From NCBI GenBank assembly GCA_016839025.1, contig JADLKK010000020.1:1-34999 (forward strand): a stretch of DNA of 34,999 nt. Direction: 5' to 3'. This document shows, piece after piece, positions 16,065 through 25,358 of the stretch (its first letter is position 1; each line of letters opens with the position of its first letter). The notes beneath the pieces are model-generated. The model had not been told where the DNA came from. It made no database searches and saw only the letters and a list, made by a program, of their open reading frames with translations. A program made the position numbers and the translations under genes. Source of the DNA: Proteiniphilum sp. (GTDB taxonomy: Bacteria > Bacteroidota > Bacteroidia > Bacteroidales > Dysgonomonadaceae).

Positions 16065-17315
16065 ATGGAGTCGATTTATCTTCTGACCGGAATTGCTGCG
16101 GGTGGTCTGATCGCATGGATCATGGCAGTACTCCTTATGCGATCGAAGATGATTCCGAAAGGGGAGCATGAGGCACTGGCAGAGAAGAACCTTTCGTTGC
16201 ACCGATCACTGGCAACCGTCACGGCTGAGAATAGATCGTTGATGGAAAAGCTTGAAAATCAGAAGAGAGAGATTGAATCCCTGCACAAACAGTTTAACCT
16301 GGAGTTTGAACAGATAGCCAACAGGATACTGGAAGAGAAAAGCGAACGGTTTACCCGTCAGAACAGGGACAATCTAGACAACATCCTGAAACCACTCGGA
16401 GAGAATATCGACCGCTTTCGCAGAAAGGTGGAGGAGGTATACGTCACCGAAGCCAAGGAACGCTTCTCATTGGGTGAGGAGGTGAAGAAGCTGCGGGAGT
16501 TGAATGACCGGCTCAGCGCCGAGGCGGTCAACCTGACCAACGCACTCAAAGGAAACAGCAAGACCCAGGGCGACTGGGGGCAGATGATCCTGGAAAACAT
16601 TCTGGAGCGCTCCGGACTGGTAAAGGGACGGGAGTACTTCGTACAGGAGTTCCTGCGCGACGCCCATGGCAACACCCTCACCAACGAACAGGGTAGCAGG
16701 ATGCAGCCTGATGTGATCATCACCTACCCCGATGAGCGAAGGGTGATCATCGATGCCAAGGTGTCACTCACTGCCTATACCAACTATGCGGGCAGCAATG
16801 ATCCTGAGGAGCAGAAACAACTGGTGGGTGAACATCTGCGGTCGGTGAGAAGACATATCGATGAACTGAGCCGTAAGAGCTACCAGGAGTATGCCCAAAC
16901 GCTCGACTTTGTGATGATGTTTATCCCCAATGAGCCGGCTTACCTGCTTGCGTTGCAACATGAGGAGTCGCTCTGGCAGTATGCCTACGACAGGAAGATC
17001 CTGCTAATCAGTCCCACCAACCTGATCGCTGCCCTCAAGCTGATCGCTGATCTCTGGAAGCGGGAGTACCAAAACCGTAACGCCGTCGAGATCGCCGAAC
17101 GGGGTGCCGCCCTGTACGACAAGTTTGTCAACTTCGTCGCCTCGCTCACAGAGATCGACACCCATCTCGAGCGGGCGAAACGGAGCTATGAGAACGCCAT
17201 TGGACAGCTCAAATCGGGTAGGGGCAACCTGATTGGACAGGTGGAGAAGCTTCGTGAGCTGGGTGTGAAGGCGAAGAAATCACTTCCTTCATCTCTTACA
17301 GATGAGACGGAATAG
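16065..17315 (+). CDS. rmuC: DNA recombination protein RmuC
   Basis: A 416-aa RmuC family protein. It has an N-terminal membrane anchor (about 5-25), a coiled coil (about 35-90), and a PD-(D/E)XK nuclease-like core in which QPDVIITY followed by VIIDAKVSL gives the D...DxK pattern. A helical C-terminal domain includes [10 protein letters not shown]. RmuC limits inversions at short inverted repeats in E. coli and is linked to handling of stalled DNA and to phage defence. ATG 16065 follows ribBA by 58 bp on the same strand without a terminator or a clear promoter, so it may be in the same transcript. The stop codon overlaps the first unit of a heptanucleotide repeat. Confidence 0.92.
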   Translation: MESIYLLTGIAAGGLIAWIMAVLLMRSKMIPKGEHEALAEKNLSLHRSLATVTAENRSLMEKLENQKREIESLHKQFNLEFEQIANRILEEKSERFTRQNRDNLDNILKPLGENIDRFRRKVEEVYVTEAKERFSLGEEVKKLRELNDRLSAEAVNLTNALKGNSKTQGDWGQMILENILERSGLVKGREYFVQEFLRDAHGNTLTNEQGSRMQPDVIITYPDERRVIIDAKVSLTAYTNYAGSNDPEEQKQLVGEHLRSVRRHIDELSRKSYQEYAQTLDFVMMFIPNEPAYLLALQHEESLWQYAYDRKILLISPTNLIAALKLIADLWKREYQNRNAVEIAERGAALYDKFVNFVASLTEIDTHLERAKRSYENAIGQLKSGRGNLIGQVEKLRELGVKAKKSLPSSLTDETE

Positions 17316-17334
17316 CAATCAGCAATCAGCTTTG
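17314..17334. repeat. Heptanucleotide repeat, left of kbl
   Basis: AGCAATC, AGCAATC, AGCTTTG: three 7-nt units, the first two identical, beginning in the rmuC stop codon. The third overlaps CAGCTTT, the reverse complement of the AAAGCTG unit that repeats on the other side of kbl. Confidence 0.5.
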
Positions 17335-17360
17335 AACATCAAACCAAATACTATCAAACC

Positions 17361-18548
17361 ATGTACGGAAAAATGCAACAACACCTGCAAGCCGAACTGA
17401 AGGCGATTGAGGAAGCAGGGTTATACAAGCGGGAACGGGTTATCGTCACCCCCCAACGTGCGGAGATCAGGGTGGAGTCGGGACAAGAGGTACTTAACTT
17501 TTGTGCCAACAACTACCTTGGGTTATCTGATCATCCGCGGTTGATCACTGCAGCATCGAAAGCGCTCGGAGAGCGTGGCTATGGCATGTCGTCGGTACGC
17601 TTCATCTGCGGAACACAGGACTATCACAAACGACTGGAACGTACCATTAGCAGCTTCTTCGGTACCGATGACACCATCCTCTACGCTGCCTGCTTCGATG
17701 CGAACGGTGGCCTTTTCGAACCCCTCTTCACCGAGGAGGATGCCATCATCTCCGACGCCCTCAACCACGCCTCCATCATTGATGGTGTGCGCCTCTGCAA
17801 GGCGAAGCGCTACCGTTATGCCAACGCCGACATGGATGATCTGGAGGAGAAGTTACAGGAGGCACAGGCACAACGCTTTCGCATCATCGTTACCGACGGC
17901 GTCTTCTCCATGGATGGAAACGTAGCGCCGATCGACCGGATCATGGAGCTGGCGATACAGTACGATGCGCTGGTGATGGTAGATGAAAGCCATTCCGCCG
18001 GTGTGGTGGGTAACACCGGAAAGGGAGTGACCGAACGCTACAACGTGATGGGTGAGGTGGATATCATCACCGGTACCCTCGGCAAGGCTTTCGGTGGTGC
18101 TATTGGTGGCTTTACAACCGGACGGCAGGAGATCATCGACATGCTGCGCCAGCGTTCCCGTCCTTACCTCTTCTCCAACTCCATACCGCCCCTGGTAGCA
18201 GCGGCAGGCATTGAAGCATTTCAACTGCTGCAGGAGTCGAACGAGCTCCAGGAGAAGCTGCATGAAAACGTGGACTATTTTGTGAGCCGCATGAAGGGGG
18301 CCGGATTCGACATCAAGCCTACCCAGTCGGCCATCTGCGCCGTGATGCTCTATGATGCAAAGCTGTCGCAACAGTTCGCTGCCGATCTGCTGGAGGAGGG
18401 AATCTATGTCACCGGCTTCTACTACCCCGTGGTGCCGAAAGAGCAGGCACGTATCCGGGTGCAGCTCTCCGCCGGACACCGACGCGATCACCTGGATAGG
18501 GCAATCGCCGCCTTTGTCAAAGTGGGTAAAAGCCTGTATATCATATAA
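17361..18548 (+). CDS. kbl: Glycine C-acetyltransferase (2-amino-3-ketobutyrate CoA ligase)
   Basis: A 395-aa PLP enzyme of the alpha-oxoamine synthase family. It cleaves 2-amino-3-ketobutyrate with CoA to glycine and acetyl-CoA, the second step of threonine breakdown. Key residues are visible: NNYLGL near 50, FDANGG (112-117), the cofactor aspartate in VDESHS (D208, H211), and the Schiff-base lysine K242 in [10 protein letters not shown]. Length equals E. coli Kbl. Threonine dehydrogenase follows 86 bp later, and this pairing supports Kbl over the related 7-keto-8-aminopelargonate synthase. The flanking gaps on both sides contain short heptanucleotide repeats. Confidence 0.95.
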   Translation: MYGKMQQHLQAELKAIEEAGLYKRERVIVTPQRAEIRVESGQEVLNFCANNYLGLSDHPRLITAASKALGERGYGMSSVRFICGTQDYHKRLERTISSFFGTDDTILYAACFDANGGLFEPLFTEEDAIISDALNHASIIDGVRLCKAKRYRYANADMDDLEEKLQEAQAQRFRIIVTDGVFSMDGNVAPIDRIMELAIQYDALVMVDESHSAGVVGNTGKGVTERYNVMGEVDIITGTLGKAFGGAIGGFTTGRQEIIDMLRQRSRPYLFSNSIPPLVAAAGIEAFQLLQESNELQEKLHENVDYFVSRMKGAGFDIKPTQSAICAVMLYDAKLSQQFAADLLEEGIYVTGFYYPVVPKEQARIRVQLSAGHRRDHLDRAIAAFVKVGKSLYII

Positions 18549-18592
18549 TTATACAACAGTCTAACTGCCGTCTGCTCACTCTTTCATCACCA

Positions 18593-18627
18593 AAAGCTGA
18601 AAGCTGAAAGCTGACCGCTGAAAGTTG
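18593..18627. repeat. Heptanucleotide repeat between kbl and tdh
   Basis: Five consecutive 7-nt units: AAAGCTG three times without error, then ACCGCTG and AAAGTTG. It ends 8 bp before the tdh start codon, so it occupies the ribosome-binding region of tdh. Confidence 0.75.
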
Positions 18628-18634
18628 AAAAAAT

Positions 18635-19660
18635 ATGAAAGCACTGGTAAAACTGCGTCCTGGAAAAGGCATCTGGATGGAAGAGGTTCCTGTTCCCACC
18701 ATTGGTGTGAACGACGTGCTGATCAAGATCAAAAAGACATCGATCTGCGGCACCGACCTGCACATTTACAAGTGGGACGACTGGTCGCAAAAGACCATCA
18801 AGACCCCCATGACCATCGGCCATGAGTATGTGGGTGAGATAGTCGACATGGGTAGTGGCGTGGAAAATCTGAAGGTGGGTGACAGGGTGACCGGTGAAGG
18901 GCACATCGCCTGTGGCCACTGCCGCAACTGCCGTCGTGGGAAGCTCCATGTTTGCGAGAACACCATCGGAGTGGGAGTCAACCGCGACGGTGCCTTCGCC
19001 GAGTACCTTTCCCTGCCGGCCGCCAACGTGGTGAAGCTTGATCCCCGCATACCCGACGAGATTGCCTCCATCATGGATCCCTTCGGCAATGCCACCCATA
19101 CTGCCCTCTCCTTCCCGCTGATCGCCGAGGATGTGCTGATCACCGGTGCGGGACTGATCGGTAGCATGGCCACCGCCATCTGCCGCTTTGCCGGAGCGCG
19201 TTACATCGTGGTGAGTGACCTGAGCGATTACCGCCTCGAGATAGCCCGCAGGATGGGAGCCACCCTCACGGTCAATCCCTCGAAAGGAGAGACCATTGCA
19301 CAGGCCGTACAGAAACTGGGCATGCGCGGCTTCGACGTGGGGCTCGAGATGTCGGGATCACCCGCCGGTTTCCGCGAGATGATCGCAAGCATGTACAACG
19401 GCTCCAAGATCTCGCTGCTGGGCATCCTGCCCAACAATACCCAGGTGGACTGGAACGAGATCATCTTCAAGGCGCTCACCCTGAAGGGTATCTATGGCAG
19501 AGAGATGTGGGAGACATGGTATCAGATGGAGCAGATGATCATCTCCGGCATCGATCTAACACCCATCATCACCCACCGATTCAACGTGGATGACTATCAG
19601 CAAGGGTTTGATGTGATGGAGAGCGGACAGTGCGGCAAGGTGATGCTCAGCTGGGAATAA
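18635..19660 (+). CDS. tdh: L-threonine 3-dehydrogenase
   Basis: A 341-aa zinc-dependent medium-chain dehydrogenase that oxidises L-threonine with NAD+ to 2-amino-3-ketobutyrate, the substrate of the preceding kbl product. The catalytic zinc ligands C38, H63 and E64 are present (CGTDLHIY and GHEYVGEIV), and the structural zinc cysteines C93, C96, C99 and C107 have exactly the E. coli spacing. A Rossmann glycine-rich motif (GAGLIGSMA) lies around 172-180. The protein is cytoplasmic with typical length. Together with kbl it forms the threonine-to-glycine plus acetyl-CoA route, fitting amino-acid fermentation. The start is only 8 bp from a heptanucleotide repeat tract. The gene converges on the DUF4230 gene with a 4-bp gap. 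Confidence 0.95.
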   Translation: MKALVKLRPGKGIWMEEVPVPTIGVNDVLIKIKKTSICGTDLHIYKWDDWSQKTIKTPMTIGHEYVGEIVDMGSGVENLKVGDRVTGEGHIACGHCRNCRRGKLHVCENTIGVGVNRDGAFAEYLSLPAANVVKLDPRIPDEIASIMDPFGNATHTALSFPLIAEDVLITGAGLIGSMATAICRFAGARYIVVSDLSDYRLEIARRMGATLTVNPSKGETIAQAVQKLGMRGFDVGLEMSGSPAGFREMIASMYNGSKISLLGILPNNTQVDWNEIIFKALTLKGIYGREMWETWYQMEQMIISGIDLTPIITHRFNVDDYQQGFDVMESGQCGKVMLSWE

Positions 19661-19664
19661 GCCT

Positions 19665-20399
19665 TCAGGAGGTAAGCAGGTCAACAGTCGTTTCCGGGTA
19701 GGTGTAGTCATCGATCAGCGACATGTTTTCCAACTGCCAGTGGTTGGCGGTGACCACCTCACCGAGCAACAGCTTCATCTGATCGGCAGCGATCTTCATC
19801 AACCCGCTCGTGAGTGCAGCCTTTTTCACCTGCTCCTTGCCCAGCTCCTGTATCTGTTGCAGGTCGTTTCTGCCAATGAAGTTGAACAGGTCATCCTCGA
19901 AGTAGTAGTAGTTGAAATCGGTCTCTACGGAGAAGATCTCTGGTTTGGGGAACTCCAGCAGTCGCAGCTTCTTCTGCTCCTCGTTGATCTCCCAGCGGCA
20001 CTTTTTCACGTCGTAACCAATCAGCACCCGTGCACGTACAATCACCAGGGCCTTCTTGGTGGAAGGGATGAACTTGAGCAGTTTCTTGGTGTTCTCGTAA
20101 TTGTAGATTTCGTTCAGCTGCCCCTCGGCCAGTACGATCTTAAAGACACGCTTCACACCCTCTACCACGGTGTGTGATTCGCTGCGGATTCCCGAGACTG
20201 ATCTCCGGGCGTTGCGCAGTTGTACCCAAAGGTAGGTGATGAGCCCACCCGATATGAGACCGGTGATCAGCAGACCGGTCACATTTGTTCCTGTCGCACG
20301 GTTAGACAGGGTGAAGGAGCGGTAGAGGTAGGCCGCAATCAACAGCAGCAACAATGCGGCCGCAATGATGCCAACTGTTTTAGCGATTTTTTGGGTCAT
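19665..20399 (-). CDS. DUF4230 domain protein
   Basis: A 244-aa membrane-anchored protein of unknown function. There are two hydrophobic segments near the N-terminus (about 7-27 and 40-58), then a soluble domain of about 180 residues in which the pattern of a TTKKALVIV-like strand followed by RARVLIGYD and an FPKPEIFSVE segment is typical of DUF4230. The start was set at ATG 20399 (MTQKIAK); the frame is open a little further to a TTG at 20426, which is less likely. It is divergent from the SixA-like phosphatase gene with about 140 bp between. It may sit in the inner membrane with the domain outside. No function is claimed. Confidence 0.8.
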   Translation of the reverse strand: MTQKIAKTVGIIAAALLLLLIAAYLYRSFTLSNRATGTNVTGLLITGLISGGLITYLWVQLRNARRSVSGIRSESHTVVEGVKRVFKIVLAEGQLNEIYNYENTKKLLKFIPSTKKALVIVRARVLIGYDVKKCRWEINEEQKKLRLLEFPKPEIFSVETDFNYYYFEDDLFNFIGRNDLQQIQELGKEQVKKAALTSGLMKIAADQMKLLLGEVVTANHWQLENMSLIDDYTYPETTVDLLTS

Positions 20400-20508
20400 A
20401 GGGCAGTGGTTTGTTATAAAACGCAAAAAGAGGAGGAAAGGTTTGATTTATGCTCATTTTTTCTGTTTCCACAGGGAACAGTTTAAAGGGTATGTGAAAT
20501 ATTATCCG

Positions 20509-20516
20509 TAATTTTG
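20509..20516 (+). promoter_or_regulatory. -7 element ahead of the SixA-like gene
   Basis: TAATTTTG, a perfect TAnnTTTG, lies 24 bp before ATG 20541. No -33 TTG is seen at the usual distance. Confidence 0.45.
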
Positions 20517-20540
20517 TCCGCTTAAAACGTCAGATACGAA

Positions 20541-21029
20541 ATGAAACAATTGATTATATTGCGTCACGGCAAAGCCGAACAAGATACCATGGCCAAGGAT
20601 GATTATGACAGGGTTTTAACCGAGCGTGGCCAAAAGAATGCCCGTGATATGGGTGGATATATCGGCAAACGTGCCGGCAAACCTGACCTGATATTGGCAT
20701 CATCCGCAAGAAGAGCACATGAAACCGCCATTCTTGCCGCTCAGGGAGCAGGCTATCCGGAAGAGAAGATACAGACCGACCAGAACCTCTATTTCGCCCC
20801 AGCCGCCTGGATCCTCAACAATCTCTCCAAGTTGCCTGATGGTGTGAACAGCTGCCTCTATGTGGGGCATAACCCCGGAGTGACGGAGTTGATCAATGAG
20901 ATGGGAGTACGTATCGATAACCTGCCGACCGCCTCCGCAGTCTGCTTCGAATTCCTGCTGGATAGCTGGGTGGAAATCTCACCAGAGAAAGCCAACTTCC
21001 GGTGGATCAAGCTGGCACGGGAACTCTGA
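20541..21029 (+). CDS. SixA-like histidine phosphatase
   Basis: A 162-aa member of histidine phosphatase branch 1. The catalytic RHG (R8, H9, G10) is at the very N-terminus, SSARRAHETA (R57 or R58) supplies the second arginine, and VGHNPG supplies the second histidine (H110). The small size and the HGKAEQ continuation place it with SixA-like phosphohistidine phosphatases, which in E. coli act on phosphocarrier or histidine-kinase phosphohistidine. The true substrate is unknown. It converges on the YeiH-like gene with a 14-bp gap and no visible terminator. Confidence 0.88.
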   Translation: MKQLIILRHGKAEQDTMAKDDYDRVLTERGQKNARDMGGYIGKRAGKPDLILASSARRAHETAILAAQGAGYPEEKIQTDQNLYFAPAAWILNNLSKLPDGVNSCLYVGHNPGVTELINEMGVRIDNLPTASAVCFEFLLDSWVEISPEKANFRWIKLAREL

Positions 21030-21043
21030 TCCTGTTCAACACC

Positions 21044-22228
21044 TCAGAAGCTGCTGAATAGCAGCCAGGCAATCAACAGGGTGAGCAGAATGTTAAAAGT
21101 CTGTGCCGTGAGGAACGACCAGATGAACCGGGCGTTCTCTTTCTTGAAGATGTAACGGAAATCGGTTTCCAGTCCGATGCTGACGAAGGCCAATGAGAAA
21201 AGCAACTCTCGGGCACCTTTGTTGGCCACCTTCGACAGTGCCTTGCCGGTCTCCAGGTCGAAAGCGAAGCTGAAGAGCAGCGAGGCAGCCATGAACCCCA
21301 GCACGAACTTGGGGAAACGCTCCCACAACACACTCCCCGAAGGGCGGATATCACTGTTGGTGCCCTTGTAGGACCAGTAGATGGAGATGGCAAAGGCAGC
21401 AACACCCAGCAATACGTTCTGTGCCGACTTGATGATCACACTGTATTTCTCTGCCGTCTCGCCGATGAACTTGCCTGAGGCCACAACCGCCGCCGTGGTA
21501 TCGATGGTGCCACCCAGCCAGGCACCTGCCACCTCTTCACTCAATCCTGTCAACTGCGCCAGCCAGGGGAGGAGGTACATCATCGGTATGGCAATGATCA
21601 ATACCAGTGAAATCACAAACGAGAGCTTCTTGGGATCGCCCTTCATCGCTCCGCTGGTGGCTACTGCCGCCGAGACGCCACAGATGGAAACCGCACTGGA
21701 GAGCAGAATCGACATCTCCTTATCGATGCGAAAAGCACGGATGGCAACCCAGAAGCTGAAATACCATACCGAGAGTACCACAACCACTGCCTGTACCATG
21801 CCAAGTGAACCGGCTACCATAATCTGTTGAAAGAAAATGGAGCTACCCAGAATTACCAAGCCTGCCTTGATGTAATATTCGCTACGGGCTGCCGGCGCCA
21901 GCCATTTCGGCAGACCAAGGGTGTTGCGGATCAGCAGGCCGATGATCACGGCGAAGAAGACCGATTCAAAACCGGTGCTCTTGATGAAGGAGGTGGCGGT
22001 GATGGCGCGGGAAAGCCAGGCCAGCAGGAAGATAGCCACGAAGGAGAGAAGGAACTGCCCCCTGTCGCGCTTGCCCATAAAGAGATATCCGAGATATGCG
22101 AGCAGTGCAACAATCACTGCAACAGCAACAAAGTTCTTCATTACAGAAGGAACAACGACCACGAGGAGAAGGATCAGACCACCCATAATGGTGGCTACCC
22201 AATCTTCATTTTGTAACGATTTCAGCAT
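21044..22228 (-). CDS. YeiH/UPF0324 family membrane transporter
   Basis: A 394-aa integral membrane protein with about 10-11 hydrophobic segments. It resembles the YeiH/UPF0324 (Cons_hypoth698) family, sometimes named putative sulfate exporters. Visible family landmarks are GLLIRN near 97, SICGVSAAVAT around 181-191, GGTIDTTAAVVASG around 240-253 and SIGLETDFR near 350. Substrate data for the family are thin, so 'sulfate' should be treated as a label. ATG 22228 follows a leader with a small hairpin (22244-22260, TTACCC / GGGTAA). A -7 element lies on the minus strand at 22292-22299. The gene is divergent from the outer-membrane barrel operon. Confidence 0.85.
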   Translation of the reverse strand: MLKSLQNEDWVATIMGGLILLLVVVVPSVMKNFVAVAVIVALLAYLGYLFMGKRDRGQFLLSFVAIFLLAWLSRAITATSFIKSTGFESVFFAVIIGLLIRNTLGLPKWLAPAARSEYYIKAGLVILGSSIFFQQIMVAGSLGMVQAVVVVLSVWYFSFWVAIRAFRIDKEMSILLSSAVSICGVSAAVATSGAMKGDPKKLSFVISLVLIIAIPMMYLLPWLAQLTGLSEEVAGAWLGGTIDTTAAVVASGKFIGETAEKYSVIIKSAQNVLLGVAAFAISIYWSYKGTNSDIRPSGSVLWERFPKFVLGFMAASLLFSFAFDLETGKALSKVANKGARELLFSLAFVSIGLETDFRYIFKKENARFIWSFLTAQTFNILLTLLIAWLLFSSF

Positions 22229-22291
22229 AAAGAATTGGTTTTCTTACCCTTGAGGGGTAACCGGTTTGTGAGATGGCAATGGAACTGCGGA

Positions 22292-22299
22292 CAAAAGTA
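22292..22299 (-). promoter_or_regulatory. -7 element of the YeiH-like gene
   Basis: On the minus strand TACTTTTG matches TAnnTTTG. The predicted start near 22285 gives a leader of about 57 nt that contains the TTACCC/GGGTAA hairpin. No -33 TTG is seen. Confidence 0.45.
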
Positions 22300-22410
22300 A
22301 AAAAAAATATACAGAAAACAGCCTTTTGCCCCTTTATTTCCCTGTAGTTGCTTCATTCCTCCCATAAATCGTGCGGTTGGTCGATAAATCCCCACAGTTG
22401 ATCTATTAGA

Positions 22411-22442
22411 TTTGCCATCCGCCACTGCGGGAACTATTTTTG
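22411..22442 (+). promoter_or_regulatory. Promoter of the outer-membrane barrel operon
   Basis: TTTG (22411-22414), 20 nt, then TATTTTTG (22435-22442): a full match to both Bacteroidetes elements. The predicted start near 22449 gives a leader of about 42 nt. Confidence 0.7.
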
Positions 22443-22490
22443 TGCTTGCTTATGTCTCATCATATTTTACCGATCATTTTACAGACAGGA

Positions 22491-25325
22491 ATGAAAAAAA
22501 TAGTCCTTTCGCTTCTTACCATATTTGGTGGCACATTGACGCTGATGGCACAGGCACAGTCCGGCAGCACCCTCTCCGGCAAGCTGATCGACAAGGAAAC
22601 CAATGAACCGGTTGCATTGGCAAATGTACGGCTCTTGCGTCAATCCGACAGCAGCTTCGTAGCCGGGAAGGCAAGTGATGCCAAAGGTCTCTTCACCATA
22701 CCGGTTGAGAGGGGAGATTATATTGTCCAGGTTTCCTATATCGGCTACCACAACGAATACCGGAACGTGGAGGTTACTCCCGGGCAGGTCAGCCTGCAGT
22801 TGGATGATATCACCCTGACCAGCGACAATATCCTGCTTTCTGAAGCAGTGGTAACCGCCAAGGCAGCAGAGATAGCTGTAAGAGGTGATACCCTGGAGTA
22901 CAATGCTGACTCTTACAAGGTGACCGAGAGTGCAGTGGTGGAGGATCTGCTCAAAAAGATGCCGGGCGTGGAGATCGATAGCGAGGGGAAGATCACCGTC
23001 AACGGCAAGGAGATCAAAAAAATCCTGGTCGATGGGGAAGAGTTCTTCAGCGATGACCCGAAGGTGGCATCGAAGAACCTGCCGGCGAGAATGGTAGACA
23101 AGCTGCAGGTGTTGGAAAGAAGGACGGAACAGGCTCAGATGACCGGTTTCGACGATGGTGAGGAGGAGAATGTAATCAACCTCACCGTGCGCCCCGGCAT
23201 GAAAGAGGGACTCTTCGGAAACGCCTTTGCCGGTTATGGCAGCCAGGATAGATATGAAGGCAACGCCATGGTCAACTACATGAAGGAGAAGGATCAGTAC
23301 ACCTTCCTGGGTGGTATCAACAATACCAACAATGCCGGTTTCACCGACCTCTCGAGCGCCATGTTCGGCAACTTGGGAGGCGGCATGCGCAGGGGAGGAT
23401 GGGGTGGCAACAGCGGCATCTCCACTTCGGGCAACCTGGGGGGTAACTTCAGCAAACAGTTTAGACCCGAACTGAAACTGGGTGGCAATATTCGTTACGG
23501 CTTCACCGATACCAATGTCAATTCGGATGTCTTCACCCAGCAGATTCTCAGTGCCGGTAACACCCTCGAGGATGAACGCAATCGTTCCAACAACAAGAGT
23601 GAAAACTTTGCTATGGATCTTCGGCTGGAGTGGGAACCCGACTCAGCTACACGGATCATTTTCCGCCCTGCTCTCTCACTCTATGCCAACCAGCGCCAGG
23701 AGGAAGGAAATTTTTACACCGAGAATGAGTTGTCGGGTGACACCATTAATCAGGGTGACTCCGAGTATTTCTCCGATGGCGACGGCAGGGATCTCTCATT
23801 CAACCTGGATGTCAGCCGTGAACTGGGTAAGGAGGGACGAATATTGAGTCTGCAGCTGAGAGGGCAGGGAGGTAACTCTCAAAATGATGGCAACAGCCTC
23901 TCCGGTACCTTTTACAATGGAACACGTCCCGACGACCTGATTGACCAGCGTTTCACCAACATCAACCGGAACCGTTCCTGGCGCGGTTATCTCTCCTATG
24001 TGGAGCCACTGGGTGACAACCACTATCTGCAGTTGGCCTACCAGTACCGCCAGAACATATCAGCGTCTGACAGGGATACCCGCACCAGGGATGATGCCGG
24101 TAACTATACCCGGCTCGATACCCTCTACAGCAAGCGGTTGGAAAACAATTTTGTGGGACAGGAGATTGAAGCCAACTTCAAAGGAGTGCGGGAGACCTAT
24201 GACTATATGTTCGGTTTCTCCATGCAACCCTCCTCCTCACGCAGCAAAACCTTTGTTGGCAATGAGCTGAAGTATGACGGTGAACAAAAGGTGATCAACT
24301 ATGCTCCCATGGCTCAGCTCAACTATCGCTGGAGCCGCACCCATAACCTGCGATTGCGTTACGCCGGCACTACCGAACAACCGTCGCTCACCCAGCTCTC
24401 ACCGGTGATGGATGTCACCAATCCTCTTAACATCAGCTACGGTAATCCCGACCTGAAACCCTCATTCGAACACCGCCTCAATATCCGTTATCAGCGTTCC
24501 AATCCGGAGAAGGCCAGCTCGTTTAACACATTCATCAACGCCGGGTACATGACCAACGATATTGTGACAGCCTCCATTACGAATGTAACCAGTGGCCGCA
24601 GGGAGACCACCTACCGCAACGTGGGGGGCAACTGGAACGTGAACGGACGGATGATGTTCAACCTGCCGTTGGGCAACATCAGGTTCTCACTCTTCTCCAT
24701 GTCATTTGCCAGCTATAGCAACACCAGCGGTTTTTCCAAATCCATCACAGATGAGAATGAATCATTGGTGTTTACCAATGCAGATAAGAACACCAACAAG
24801 CGGATGTCGCTGGCAGAAGTGATGGGACTTAACTATCGTTCCGATCAGTTTGATTTCGCGGTGCGGGGGAACGTCAACTACAACAACGTGACAAACAGCC
24901 TTGAGGGACAGCAGAACCAGAACTATTTCAATTACGGGGCCAATGCCAACGGCACTTTTTATCTGCCGTGGGATCTCACCCTGGAGAGCGACATCAACTA
25001 TTCCAGCAATTCCGGTTATGCCGACGGGTTTGAACAAAATGAGTGGCTTTGGAATGCTTCCCTGCAGAAAACAATCTTTAAACAAAAGAGCGGCACCATT
25101 CGTTTTAAGTTGTATGATATTTTGCAGCAGCGTAGCAACATCAGCCGCAGCGTCACCTCGAACTATATCCGTGACACTACTACCAACACACTGACCAGCT
25201 ACTTCATGGTGCATTTTGTCTACCGTTTCAACTTCTTCAAGGGGGGAGCAACCCAGCAGGATATGATGCCGCAGCGAGCATTCGACAGAGGGAAAGGATA
25301 CGGTGGCAGACACAGAGAGAGATGA
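22491..25325 (+). CDS. Outer-membrane beta-barrel protein, TonB-receptor-like
   Basis: A 944-aa secreted protein. There is a signal peptide at 1 to about 21 (MKKIVLSLLTIFGGTLTLMAQAQ), a carboxypeptidase-regulatory-like beta-sandwich at about 27-105 (SGKLIDKETNEPVALANVRL), a plug-like region at about 110-240 (with MPGVEIDSEGKITVNGKEI and VDGEEFFSDDPK), and a 14905-type outer-membrane barrel to the end. A Gly-rich loop near 280-310 and an Arg/Gly-rich C-terminal tail are unusual in composition but common in this group. Proteins of this type resemble SusC/TonB-dependent receptors but often lack a partner SusD, as here. The N-terminal ATG 22491 was chosen because the signal peptide begins there; the open frame extends to 22440. 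A histidine kinase follows after 33 bp and a LytTR regulator after that, so the barrel may be controlled by them or sensed with them. Confidence 0.88.
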   Translation: MKKIVLSLLTIFGGTLTLMAQAQSGSTLSGKLIDKETNEPVALANVRLLRQSDSSFVAGKASDAKGLFTIPVERGDYIVQVSYIGYHNEYRNVEVTPGQVSLQLDDITLTSDNILLSEAVVTAKAAEIAVRGDTLEYNADSYKVTESAVVEDLLKKMPGVEIDSEGKITVNGKEIKKILVDGEEFFSDDPKVASKNLPARMVDKLQVLERRTEQAQMTGFDDGEEENVINLTVRPGMKEGLFGNAFAGYGSQDRYEGNAMVNYMKEKDQYTFLGGINNTNNAGFTDLSSAMFGNLGGGMRRGGWGGNSGISTSGNLGGNFSKQFRPELKLGGNIRYGFTDTNVNSDVFTQQILSAGNTLEDERNRSNNKSENFAMDLRLEWEPDSATRIIFRPALSLYANQRQEEGNFYTENELSGDTINQGDSEYFSDGDGRDLSFNLDVSRELGKEGRILSLQLRGQGGNSQNDGNSLSGTFYNGTRPDDLIDQRFTNINRNRSWRGYLSYVEPLGDNHYLQLAYQYRQNISASDRDTRTRDDAGNYTRLDTLYSKRLENNFVGQEIEANFKGVRETYDYMFGFSMQPSSSRSKTFVGNELKYDGEQKVINYAPMAQLNYRWSRTHNLRLRYAGTTEQPSLTQLSPVMDVTNPLNISYGNPDLKPSFEHRLNIRYQRSNPEKASSFNTFINAGYMTNDIVTASITNVTSGRRETTYRNVGGNWNVNGRMMFNLPLGNIRFSLFSMSFASYSNTSGFSKSITDENESLVFTNADKNTNKRMSLAEVMGLNYRSDQFDFAVRGNVNYNNVTNSLEGQQNQNYFNYGANANGTFYLPWDLTLESDINYSSNSGYADGFEQNEWLWNASLQKTIFKQKSGTIRFKLYDILQQRSNISRSVTSNYIRDTTTNTLTSYFMVHFVYRFNFFKGGATQQDMMPQRAFDRGKGYGGRHRER

Positions 25326-25358
25326 TCTTATCATCCGGAAAAAGCGAAGAGGAATCTG

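Noticed and set aside
17314-18627. CRISPR array at the heptanucleotide repeats
   Set aside because: Units are 7 nt with no spacers, and no cas genes are present.
20400-20426. Earlier TTG start for the DUF4230 protein
   Set aside because: ATG 20399 directly precedes the hydrophobic anchor; the nine extra residues add nothing recognisable.
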